From assembly GCA_035943635.1 (NCBI GenBank), contig DASZBX010000086.1, positions 1 through 40,720 of the forward strand: a stretch of 40,720 bases of DNA, read 5' to 3'. Made by a program: the position numbers and the translations under genes. Positions 1-6,916 of the stretch are shown here, one piece after another. The notes under the pieces are model-generated. The model did no database searches. It saw nothing but the letters and a program-made list of their open reading frames with translations, and was not told the DNA's origin. The first letter of the stretch is position 1. The number at the start of each line of letters is the position of its first letter. This DNA is from DASZBX01 sp035943635. Lineage in GTDB: Bacteria > Actinomycetota > Actinomycetes > Streptomycetales > Catenulisporaceae.

Positions 1-14
1 GGTGGCGGGAGGTT

Positions 15-878
15 TTGCGGCGGGGATTGCGGCGGGTGAGTGTGGGGTTGGCGGTGGGGGCTGTGGGGTGTTTGGTGGGGTTTCGGTATTTCTGTGGGCG
101 GGGGGAGGTGGGCGTGGGGCATGCGGTGGGGGTTGTGGGGGGATGGTTGGTGGTGGGGGCTTTGGTTTTGCCGGTTTTGGAGCCGGTTTTGTGGGCGGTG
201 TTTCCGGGCGGGGTGCGGCGGGTTGAGCGGACTTCTCGGTTGGTGGCGGAGATTGATAAGGCTGCGGGGGTTGGGGGTCGGGTTGGGGTGGAGCGGGGGC
301 GGTTGGCTGAGGAGTTTGAAGCGGGGGTGGGGGCTTCTGGGCGGCCTAAGGCGTTTGTTGAACATGTGCGGGTGAGTGGGGTGCGGGTGAGTGGGGAGAA
401 GGTGGGGATGCGTAGTGGGGGCGGAGTTGGGGGCGGAGCTGGGCTCGGGGTTGAGGTCGTTTGGGATGGGAGGTGTTTGGTTGTGAGTGGTGGGGTGGGG
501 ATCGTGAGAGGGCGCCGAGGGAAGGGTGTGGCTTATCCGGTTGTGGGGGCGGGGACGCGTGGGCGGGTGGGGCGGGGGGTTGTGGCGGAGATGGTGAGTT
601 TTGATGCTCGGGATCGGGGCGCGGGGAGGCTTGGGGCGGCTGGGCGCGGGCGGGTTACTCGGCTTGTTTTTGTGGATGCTCGGGGCCGGCGGGTTTTGAC
701 TGTGCGGCCTTTTGAGGCGAACTGGTCTCAGGCTGTTGCTGTGGCTAAGGCTGCTGGGGTTTCTTATAGCTATTACCGGGTTGATGTGGGGGGTGGTGGT
801 GCGGATCGGGTTTTGCGGATGATGTTTCCTCGGCGGGGGGTGTGGGGGAGTCGGGAGGTTCGGGGGTGGGGTGGGTAG
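15..878 (+). CDS. hypothetical membrane-anchored protein
   Basis: No family recognised. The protein is about 287 residues if it starts at the TTG at 15; GTG codons at 36 and 42 are alternatives, and the true start may lie before the window. Residues about 8-25 and 40-65 are hydrophobic and look like two membrane segments. The rest is soluble, with a basic, Gly/Val/Arg-rich composition and a short Ser-Tyr-Tyr-Arg stretch near the C terminus. The codons are dominated by GGG, GTG and GTT, which inflates Gly, Val and Arg content; this reflects a regional base skew of the + strand rather than clear function. The reading frame has C-terminal order (FVDARGRRVLTVRPF), which favours a real gene. Confidence 0.5.
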   Translation: MRRGLRRVSVGLAVGAVGCLVGFRYFCGRGEVGVGHAVGVVGGWLVVGALVLPVLEPVLWAVFPGGVRRVERTSRLVAEIDKAAGVGGRVGVERGRLAEEFEAGVGASGRPKAFVEHVRVSGVRVSGEKVGMRSGGGVGGGAGLGVEVVWDGRCLVVSGGVGIVRGRRGKGVAYPVVGAGTRGRVGRGVVAEMVSFDARDRGAGRLGAAGRGRVTRLVFVDARGRRVLTVRPFEANWSQAVAVAKAAGVSYSYYRVDVGGGGADRVLRMMFPRRGVWGSREVRGWGG

Positions 879-985
879 CGTTGGGGTTTCTGGCGTGCGG
901 TTTACTGCTGTGCCTCTGGCGGGCCGGACTCCAAGGATCCAAGGGTCCGCTGGTCAGCGTAGGTTTGGTGGGGGTTACGTGGGGT

Positions 986-1174
986 GTCGGACCGGGATCC
1001 TCGGTGGCCCAGACGGCCCGGAGCCGGCCACACCGGACAGGCCCTATCAACTCCCGGGATCATCACCTCGGGCTGTCCGCCGGCAGTAGTCGATACGTGA
1101 GTACGGGAGTTGACAGGACCTGCCCGGCGCGACAGTCTGCGAACCGCCTGGGCCACCGAGGATCCCGATCCGAC
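986..1174. repeat. 189-bp near-palindromic element
   Basis: The outer arms at 986-1012 and 1148-1174 are 27 bp each and reverse-complementary with one mismatch. Inner arms at 1048-1056 (CAACTCCCG) and 1104-1112 (CGGGAGTTG) are perfect. Both strands therefore read almost the same peptides in some frames, which makes spurious open frames here. It lies in the 399-bp gap between the membrane protein and the methyltransferase gene. It could be a MITE-like element, a large transcription-terminating hairpin or a recombination site; no terminal direct repeat was recognised. The rest of the gap (879-985 and 1175-1277) shows nothing clear. Confidence 0.75.
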
Positions 1175-1277
1175 GGATAGGATTTTGCGCGGGCGCGCGC
1201 TGGCCCCTGAACGGCCGCAACTCTTGCGGCGGGTGTTCGGGTGGGTTGGCGGGTGGCGGTGTAGTGCCTGATGAGGG

Positions 1278-2000
1278 GTGGTTTTTGTGGTGGAGCTGGT
1301 GCGGTTGCTTGATGATGCGGCGTTGGAGCGGTCGGCGGTTGTTGCGAATGTTGCTATGAATCGGGTTCGGGGGTTGTCCGGGGTCAACAGCTACGCGAGG
1401 GAGTTGGGGTTTGAGCCGTTTGAGTGGTTGGTGGGGCGGGGGCGGGGTTTGGGAGTGGATGGCGGGGTTGGGTGGTTGGACGTGTGTTGTGGGGCGGGGC
1501 TTGCGTTGTTGGAGGCTGAGCGGCGGTTTGTGGAGGAGGCTCCGGAGGTGGACGTTGCCTTGGTGGGGGTGGATTTGGTTGATTACTTCGGCGCTTCGGC
1601 TCGGTCGGGGCGGTTGTCGTTGGTTGCGCAGTCTGCTGGGGAGTTTCGGGCGGAGCGGGATTTTGATCTTGTGACTTGTGTGCATGGGTTGCACTACGTC
1701 GGGGACAAGCTGGGGTTGATCGGGCGGTTGGTGGCTTTGTTGGGGGTGGATGGGTTGTTTGTCGCGGATTTTGATGTTGAGTTGGTGTGGGAGGTTGGCG
1801 GGAGGTCGGCTGCTCGTCGGGTTTTGGGTGCGTTGCGGCGGGCTGGGGTGGAGTATGACCGGCGGCGGCATCGGATTTCGTGTACTGGGGCTCGGGTGCT
1901 GGAGTTTGGGGGGAGGTACTTGGGCGCTGATGATGCTGTGGGGGCTGGGTATACCGGGCAGGCGGCTGTGCGGTCTTATTACGAGTGGCTGGGGGCTTAG
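1278..2000 (+). CDS. class I SAM-dependent methyltransferase
   Basis: A 240-residue protein with the Rossmann methyltransferase signature. Motif I is WLDVCCGAGLALLEAE at about residues 66-81, an acidic strand-2 end is in VGVDLVDYF near residue 99, and the post-I/motif IV region DFDLVTCVHGLHYV at 128-141 is followed by a hydrophobic GLFVADFD strand. This fits a small-molecule or unknown-substrate methyltransferase of the Methyltransf_25/31 type; the substrate cannot be told. The start used is GTG at 1278; GTG at 1287 or 1290 is possible. A Cys pair in motif I (DVCCGAG) replaces the usual DLGCGTG pattern but keeps the glycines. It stands alone, after a large palindrome. Confidence 0.8.
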   Translation: MVFVVELVRLLDDAALERSAVVANVAMNRVRGLSGVNSYARELGFEPFEWLVGRGRGLGVDGGVGWLDVCCGAGLALLEAERRFVEEAPEVDVALVGVDLVDYFGASARSGRLSLVAQSAGEFRAERDFDLVTCVHGLHYVGDKLGLIGRLVALLGVDGLFVADFDVELVWEVGGRSAARRVLGALRRAGVEYDRRRHRISCTGARVLEFGGRYLGADDAVGAGYTGQAAVRSYYEWLGA

Positions 2001-2067
2001 TGGGCGATGAGTCGTGTGCCGTTCGGGGGCGCTTGTGTGGGGGCAGGGGTGGTAGTAGCGTCCTGGC

Positions 2068-2448
2068 ATGTTTGGTGGGCATGAGAAGGTGCTTCGTGAC
2101 GGTGCGCGAGGGAAGGGTGTCATTCTGGCCGTTGAGTCCAGGAAAGGCGCCGTTGTTCCGCCGAGTTACAACGTCACCGTGCGGGCCCACTTCGACGATG
2201 GGGCTACGGTCGATGTCGAGGCTGTGTTCCACACGCTTCAGGACGGGCTGAGGAAGCAACTGCTCGTGCTGGAACCGCATGTCGGTGATACTGTCCCGAC
2301 TCGGTTCGATCCTGAGGATCATCGCAGTGTCGTCGTTGATATGCCGGCTCTGGCGGCCAAGCGGGCCGAGGTTCGTGACGCTGCGGCGCGTGTGCGTGAT
2401 CAGCTGGAGGCTGAGGCGATCAAGCGGGCTGAGGACCGGCTGCGGTAG
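2068..2448 (+). CDS. conserved hypothetical protein, charged C-terminal helix
   Basis: 126 residues from an ATG at 2068. The first two thirds read as a small beta-rich domain (GVILAVESRKG, YNVTVRAHFDDGATVDVEA) ending in a GDTVPTRFDPEDH turn. The last 30 residues are a charged helix rich in Ala, Arg and Glu that could be a coiled coil. The pattern of N-terminal GKGVILAVES and a later VVVD strand resembles small actinomycete proteins that carry SHOCT-like tails, but no such tail is clear here. No signal peptide or membrane segment. Function unknown. Codon use is less skewed than in its neighbours, which supports real coding. Confidence 0.6.
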   Translation: MFGGHEKVLRDGARGKGVILAVESRKGAVVPPSYNVTVRAHFDDGATVDVEAVFHTLQDGLRKQLLVLEPHVGDTVPTRFDPEDHRSVVVDMPALAAKRAEVRDAAARVRDQLEAEAIKRAEDRLR

Positions 2449-2473
2449 CAGGGGCGATAGTGGTCGGATTTGC

Positions 2474-3055
2474 TTATCGGCCTTGGGGGGCTTGTGGGGC
2501 TTGGAGCCAGGTGGTCAGGGTGGCGAAGTCGGCTTCGGTGAGGCCGATGCGATGGTTGACGTGGTGTAAGAGGGTTGGGTGGGGGTGGTTTTGGGTTACC
2601 CAGGTGCGGTCGGCGTCGGTGATTTCGTCGTCTACCCAGATGAAGGGTCGGCCTGCGGCCCAATCGAGGAGGAGGGGGGTTTTCCAGTGCAGGCCGGAGT
2701 CGTTGGCGTCAGGGGAGGCATGGGCGGGGGCGTCGTTCTGGTTCTGGTCTTGGTCCTGGTCGTCGTCGGGGCCTATGACCACCGGTAGTTCGGGTAGGCC
2801 GATCAGGGGGCCGATCAGGTCGTTGGCGTCGGAACCCCAGGCGGTGGCCCAGACCAGATCGCAGGGCAGGGCCAGGAGGCGTGGGCCGTGGGCCGGATTG
2901 AGGCGGACCAGGAGGGGGTTCTCGGCTACCCACCAGGGCTCGGGGCGCATCTCGTGGGTCTTGAACGTGGCCGGGTAGCCGTGGTCGGAGCCGAAGGGGA
3001 TGAGTGGGCCGTCTACGTCGAGAAACAGCAGTGGACGATCCCCGGATTCAGTCAC
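2474..3055 (-). CDS. HAD-like hydrolase family protein
   Basis: 193 residues from a GTG at 3055. HAD motif I is LLFLDVDGPLIPFG at about residues 9-22, with the nucleophile Asp and the +2 Asp. Late acidic motif IV is FIWVDDEITDAD near residue 141. A Thr in VWATAWGSDAND fits motif II. It resembles the small actinomycete secondary-metabolism-type HAD proteins that have no lid domain. A Gln/Asp/Asn-rich loop (DDDQDQDQNQND) is inserted in the middle, probably a repeat expansion favoured by the G/T-rich opposite strand, since the coding strand here is C/A-rich. The substrate is unknown. It is divergent from the next gene, with about 50-80 bp between starts. Confidence 0.75.
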   Translation of the reverse strand: MTESGDRPLLFLDVDGPLIPFGSDHGYPATFKTHEMRPEPWWVAENPLLVRLNPAHGPRLLALPCDLVWATAWGSDANDLIGPLIGLPELPVVIGPDDDQDQDQNQNDAPAHASPDANDSGLHWKTPLLLDWAAGRPFIWVDDEITDADRTWVTQNHPHPTLLHHVNHRIGLTEADFATLTTWLQAPQAPQGR

Positions 3056-3137
3056 CTATGCACGATAGCGGCAACTGCAGTGCTCTGCCTCCCGTGACGC
3101 GTTCGGCGTGGTGGGTGTTTGCGCGATGATGGTGGGC

Positions 3138-4925
3138 ATGAGACCGGGAACTGGGGTTCGACGTTTGGCGGGGCTGGTGCAGCCGATTCCGCAGCAGGCG
3201 GCTCGGGTGGATGCGGGGGCGTGGCGTGGGATCGGGGCGTTGACGGAGGTCGAGCGGCGGATCTGTGCGGCGTTTCCGTTCGGGAACGAGGTTGATCTGC
3301 GCAGCGGGGATGTGGCGGCGGACGATCCGGCGAACTCGGCGGCGTGGGCGGCGGAGCGGGTGGTGCGGGCCGAGGTGCTCACGGCGTTGTTGCTCGGGGC
3401 CGAGTCGCAGGTTCCGGGGCGGATTGCGGCGTTGCGGCTGCGCGGGGCGTTGATCACCGGTTCGTTGTTGCTGTCGCACGGGCGGATTGCCGCTTCGTGG
3501 TTGTTGGAGGAGTGCCGGATCGATGGGCATGTGGACATGGAGGGGGCCGAGACCAGTTCGGTGTACCTGCGCGGGTCGCACATGCGGTCGTTGTCGGCGT
3601 ATCACGCTCGGATACGTGGGGTTCTGGCGTTGAACGACGCGGTGATCGCCGGGACTGCGGAAATGGCGCTCTATGCGGACGCGGTCACTGTGGAGGGTGA
3701 CCTGCGAGGGCGGCATATGAGGGTGAGCGGGCCGGTCAGTTTGGTGGGGGCGAATGTGCACGGGCAGGTGGATCTGGGTGGGGCGCGGATCGTCAATCCG
3801 ACTGGCAACTCGTTGCACGCGGGTGGCATGCATGTCGGGCGCAGTTTGATCTGTACGAACATGGTGTCGGTCGGGGAGTTGCGGCTGCCTGGTGCGTCGG
3901 TTGGCAGCGCGTTGATCTTCGATGGGGCGTGGCTTTACGGCGCTGGGCGGGATGCGTTGAGTGCTACGTCGATGACGGTTGCCGGGGACGCGTCGTTTCG
4001 GCGGGAGCTTCCCGGGGCGGGGAAGTACTTCCGGGCGCTGGGGCCGGTGTCGATTCCCGGTTCGCAGTTCGGCGGGAATCTGTACTTCTGCGGCGCGCGG
4101 CTTTATGGGCGGGGGTCGGCCGCGTTGCATGCTCGGCGGATCTCGGTGGCGGGGGACGTCAAGCTGGACAAGGGGCTGCGGACTCGGGGTGTGCTGCGGT
4201 TCACCGGGGCGAAGATCGGCGGCGACTTGGACTTGACCGGGATGAAGAGTCCGGACGGGTCGCTGACGCTGTACGGCGCGCACGTGGCCGGCGGGATTCG
4301 GGATGCGACCGTGGTGGACGAGTGGGGGCGGCGGTGCGATCCGTGTGTGGACTGGCCGGGGCGGGTGGATTTGGACGGGTTGACGTACGGGCAGTTCGAT
4401 CCGTATCGGCCGGTGCGGGATCGGTTGCAACTGCTGCGGCGGCAGGTCAGTTCGGACGGGCGGCGGATTGGCGCTTATCGGGCTCAGCCGTTCGAGCAGC
4501 TGGCGGCGCACTATCGGGAGTTGGGCAACGACGGCGAGGCGCGGACCGCGTTGTTGGCCAAGGCTCGGGCCGGGCGTGGGGCCCGGGTCTGGTATCGGCG
4601 GTTTCCGGGGTACTTCCTGGATGGGTTGGTCGGGTACGGGTTTCGGCCGTCGCGGGCGATCGCGTGGGCGTTGGGGCTGCTCGTGGGGGCGAGCGCTTAC
4701 TACAGCACAGTGAGTCCGACTCGGGTGGACGACCAGGACACGTCAGTGTTCAACCCGGTGCTGTATACCGCTGACCAGCTGATTCCGGTGGTGCGGTTCG
4801 GGCAGCCGGAGGTGTGGCAGTTCCATGGGATGGCGGCTGTGGTGGGTGTGGTGTTGACCTTGTTGGGGTGGACGCTCGGTATCGCGATCGCGTCGGGGGC
4901 CACCCGGGCGCTGACCCGGAACTGA
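3138..4925 (+). CDS. beta-helix repeat protein with C-terminal membrane segments
   Basis: About 595 residues from the ATG at 3138; ATG at 3126/3129 and GTG at 3108 are in frame and equally possible, and no convincing ribosome-binding site decides. Residues about 95-400 are a long run of short repeats of the type G-x-L-x-L-x-G-A-x-I-x-G, as in bactofilin-like or pentapeptide-like right-handed beta-helices. A charged region (FEQLAAHYRELGNDGEA) precedes two C-terminal hydrophobic spans (IAWALGLLVGASAYYS and VVGVVLTLLGWTLGIAIA). Related actinomycete proteins are often labelled membrane-associated oxidoreductase, but I see no cofactor motif that supports an enzyme. A structural or scaffolding role at the membrane is an inference. 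Confidence 0.7.
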   Translation: MRPGTGVRRLAGLVQPIPQQAARVDAGAWRGIGALTEVERRICAAFPFGNEVDLRSGDVAADDPANSAAWAAERVVRAEVLTALLLGAESQVPGRIAALRLRGALITGSLLLSHGRIAASWLLEECRIDGHVDMEGAETSSVYLRGSHMRSLSAYHARIRGVLALNDAVIAGTAEMALYADAVTVEGDLRGRHMRVSGPVSLVGANVHGQVDLGGARIVNPTGNSLHAGGMHVGRSLICTNMVSVGELRLPGASVGSALIFDGAWLYGAGRDALSATSMTVAGDASFRRELPGAGKYFRALGPVSIPGSQFGGNLYFCGARLYGRGSAALHARRISVAGDVKLDKGLRTRGVLRFTGAKIGGDLDLTGMKSPDGSLTLYGAHVAGGIRDATVVDEWGRRCDPCVDWPGRVDLDGLTYGQFDPYRPVRDRLQLLRRQVSSDGRRIGAYRAQPFEQLAAHYRELGNDGEARTALLAKARAGRGARVWYRRFPGYFLDGLVGYGFRPSRAIAWALGLLVGASAYYSTVSPTRVDDQDTSVFNPVLYTADQLIPVVRFGQPEVWQFHGMAAVVGVVLTLLGWTLGIAIASGATRALTRN

Positions 4926-4998
4926 GTGGAATGTAGATAATCATACTAACGGGCCCACCTGGGCTTTGGGCTGACAGGAGGGGGTGGGGCGGGGTACG

Positions 4999-5032
4999 CT
5001 CGGAACGGCAGTCACACCTGCCTGATTCCGAG
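4999..5032 (+). other. compact hairpin in leader region
   Basis: CTCGGAA (4999-5005) pairs with TTCCGAG (5026-5032), and inside it GGCAG (5007-5011) pairs with CTGCC (5018-5022) around a 6-nt loop. It lies 74 bp after the beta-helix gene and before a possible small ORF. It could be a terminator without a T-tract or a structured leader. The surrounding 4926-4998 holds nothing else that I recognise. Confidence 0.35.
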
Positions 5033-5054
5033 TTGCCCCGGCCCGGCGCCGGTG

Positions 5055-5159
5055 GTGGCGTCTGAGGACAAGAGCGGCTCGGCCCTCGTGTGGATAGCGG
5101 CCTACTTCATCGTGTTCACTCTGCGGTGGCCGGGCGCCGGGGCTGGGCTACCGGGATGA
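5055..5159 (+). CDS. possible small membrane peptide, 34 residues
   Basis: A GTG-started frame of 34 codons reads MASEDKSGSALVWIAAYF followed by IVFTLRW and a Gly/Pro-rich tail. The middle 14 residues (ALVWIAAYFIVFTL) form a plausible single membrane span after a charged N terminus. It ends 7 bp before the next gene, so translation could be coupled. No strong ribosome-binding site is present. The frame has a membrane-protein-like composition unlike the Gly/Arg/Val shadow frames nearby, but at this length chance is a real alternative. Confidence 0.25.
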   Translation: MASEDKSGSALVWIAAYFIVFTLRWPGAGAGLPG

Positions 5160-5166
5160 GGGCGCG

Positions 5167-5706
5167 GTGTCGCACGATCGGATTAAAGCAGCGGCTCGTC
5201 GGCGGATGGCGCTGACGGGGGAGTCTTATGCCACTGCTCGGCGGAAGGTTGTGGAAGGGGCTGGCGAGGGGGCGTCGGGTGCGGGGTCGGTGGGTGCGGG
5301 TGCGGGTGCGGCGGGGGTCAGGCGGTTTGCGATCCGGTACGACGGGATGGATCGGGTTTCGGCCTGGGCGGATACCTTGCTCGGGGGTGGGCCGGATGGT
5401 GGGCGGGTGGAGGTTGATGCGGAGCGGGTGCGGGTGCGGATGGCCGATTTCAAGGTGGATGTGCCGCGTGGGTCGGTGCAGCGGGTCGGGCTGTCTTCGC
5501 ATCGGACGCGGGGGACTGTCGGTGTGCATGCCAAGAGCGGGCGTTGGCTGGTGAATGGTTCTGCTAACGGGCTCATCGAGATCGTGGTCGAGCCGCCTTG
5601 TCATACCGAGCGGTGCCTCAGCAGTCTGTTTCTACGGCGGGAGGTCAGTGCCTTGATCGTGAGTCTGGTGGATCCGGAGGGGTTCGTCGACGCGATGGGC
5701 GGGTGA
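5167..5706 (+). CDS. conserved hypothetical actinomycete protein
   Basis: 179 residues from GTG at 5167. The first 30 residues (IKAAARRRMALTGESYATAR) match a short N-terminal helix motif (ARRRM-x-x-TGE-x-Y-x-x-ARR) found at the start of many uncharacterised actinomycete proteins. After a low-complexity Gly/Ala linker (about residues 35-55) comes a beta-rich domain with a WADTLLGGGPDGGRVEVD turn and a C-terminal CHTERCLSSLFLRREVSALIVSLVDPEGF. That end is reminiscent of proteins that sense or bind a ligand, but no function can be assigned. No membrane segment. It probably forms a unit with the following small gene, 26 bp downstream. Confidence 0.65.
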   Translation: MSHDRIKAAARRRMALTGESYATARRKVVEGAGEGASGAGSVGAGAGAAGVRRFAIRYDGMDRVSAWADTLLGGGPDGGRVEVDAERVRVRMADFKVDVPRGSVQRVGLSSHRTRGTVGVHAKSGRWLVNGSANGLIEIVVEPPCHTERCLSSLFLRREVSALIVSLVDPEGFVDAMGG

Positions 5707-5732
5707 GCGCTACCGTGGCCGGGTGCTGAGAG

Positions 5733-6002
5733 GTGAGCGACGCGGTTGAGGTTGCTCGGGAGCGGCTGGCGTTGGTGCCGCAGATGGTGCCGGTGTACGG
5801 GCATCGGTACCTGCCGCCCGGTCGTGGGACGTACGGGCATCCGGTGCTGTCGATGTATCAGACGGATATTGTCAGTTACGGCTCTGACCTTGCTGAATAC
5901 GTGGTGAAGGAGTTCGGTGGAGCGGAGTTGCGGGAGGTTGTCGGTGGTGCGGGTGGTGGGGAGTTGCGGCTTGCTGTGCCGTTCTGGAGTGAGCTGATGT
6001 GA
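5733..6002 (+). CDS. small conserved hypothetical protein (SUKH-like tail)
   Basis: 89 residues from GTG at 5733 with GAGAGG just upstream. It contains the actinomycete signature VPVYGHRYLPPGRGTYGHPVLSMYQTDIVSYGSDLAEYV, split here as VPVYGHRYLPPGRG (about 19-32) and YQTDIVSYGSDLAEYV (about 42-57). This block is common near the C terminus of longer SMI1/KNR4 (SUKH)-like or immunity-type proteins, so this may be a free-standing version or the remaining end of a shortened gene. No toxin gene is adjacent, so an immunity role is not supported by context. Confidence 0.6.
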   Translation: MSDAVEVARERLALVPQMVPVYGHRYLPPGRGTYGHPVLSMYQTDIVSYGSDLAEYVVKEFGGAELREVVGGAGGGELRLAVPFWSELM

Positions 6003-6032
6003 AGGGTTGGGGTGCTGAGTGGGGGATTGGGG

Positions 6033-6075
6033 CGTCGGCCGGGCCCGGTGCCCGGAGGGCGGGGCCCGGCCGACG
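6033..6075. terminator. bidirectional hairpin terminator
   Basis: A 14-bp perfect stem (CGTCGGCCGGGCCC at 6033-6046 with its complement at 6062-6075) and a 15-nt loop lie between the convergent genes ending at 6002 and 6093. An outer CTGAG/CTCAG pair adds to it. There is no T-tract, as is usual for high-GC actinomycetes. Confidence 0.75.
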
Positions 6076-6092
6076 TGTGGTGCTCAGTGGGG

Positions 6093-6851
6093 CTAGCCCC
6101 GGGCCGCTTCCAGCAGCTTCTCGACCGGCTTGAGATCGAAGGGGGTGTCCAGGCCGTAGATGATGTGGGTGGCCCCGGCCTCCAGGAAGGCCTCCACGTT
6201 GTCCACGTCGGCCGTGTTGATCATGCAGGTGCGGTCGATCTCCAGCGGGTCGCGGCCCAGTTCGGCGCACCAGTCGTTCAGGATCTGGTTCTTGCGGGCG
6301 AAGTTCTCCGGCGGGCCGAAGGCGTTCCACAGCTGGGCGTGCTTGGCGACCAGTTTGAGGGTGACCTTCTCGCCGCTGCCGCCGATCATCACCGGGATCT
6401 CCTGGCCGGCCGGGTTCAGCTTGGCCAGGCGGCTCTCGATCCGGGGCAGGGCGGCGCGCAGGGCGCGCAGGCGCTCGGGGGCGGTGCCGAACTCGTAGCC
6501 GTACTCGGTGTAGTCCCGCTCGAACCAGCCGGAGCCGATGCCCAGGATCAGCCGGCCGCCGCTGATCTGGTCCACGGTGCGGGCCATGTCGGCGAGCAGG
6601 TCGGGGTTGCGGTAGCTGTTGCAGGTGACCAGGGCGCCGAACTGGGCGTGGCTGGTGTCGGCCGCGATGGCCGCCAGCATGGTCCAGCACTCGAAGTGGG
6701 CCCCGTCTTCCGGACCGAACAGGGGGTAGAAGTGGTCCCAGGTCCAGATGGTGTCGACGCCGAGCTCGTCGGCCGCCTTCCATGCCTTGCGCAGGTCCGC
6801 CATCTCGCAGTGCTGCGGGCGGATCTGCACGCCAACCTTGAATCGTGTCAT
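6093..6851 (-). CDS. F420-dependent LLM-class oxidoreductase
   Basis: 252 residues from ATG at 6851. Luciferase-like monooxygenase fold of the F420 type: an N-terminal VGVQIRPQH strand, ELGVDTIWTWDHFYPLFG around residues 30-47, FGALVTCNSYRNPDLLADMA, the typical DQISGGRLILGIGSGWFERD at about 95-114, and IPVMIGGSGEKVTLKLVAKHA near 150. Such enzymes transfer hydride between F420 and an unknown substrate in the cytosol. It is the last gene of a minus-strand run, 65 bp after the LAL regulator. Its frame stays open far upstream through the regulator gene, which is only a high-GC artefact. The start is clear from MTRFKVGVQIRP. Confidence 0.9.
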   Translation of the reverse strand: MTRFKVGVQIRPQHCEMADLRKAWKAADELGVDTIWTWDHFYPLFGPEDGAHFECWTMLAAIAADTSHAQFGALVTCNSYRNPDLLADMARTVDQISGGRLILGIGSGWFERDYTEYGYEFGTAPERLRALRAALPRIESRLAKLNPAGQEIPVMIGGSGEKVTLKLVAKHAQLWNAFGPPENFARKNQILNDWCAELGRDPLEIDRTCMINTADVDNVEAFLEAGATHIIYGLDTPFDLKPVEKLLEAARG

Positions 6852-6916
6852 GCGTCCATTATCCCATCGGGTTGACGCCTTGATCGCGGTGGGTGGGTTG
6901 TTCGGGGTGGGCCTGT

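Noticed and set aside
902..1387. Minus-strand and plus-strand frames through the palindrome with similar peptides
   Set aside because: The similarity of the two peptides comes from the DNA palindrome itself; no start signal or domain supports either.
1384..2322. 312-residue minus-strand frame opposite the methyltransferase
   Set aside because: Composed of Pro/Thr/Gln/His repeats caused by the G/T-rich plus strand; the plus-strand frame has clear SAM-binding motifs.
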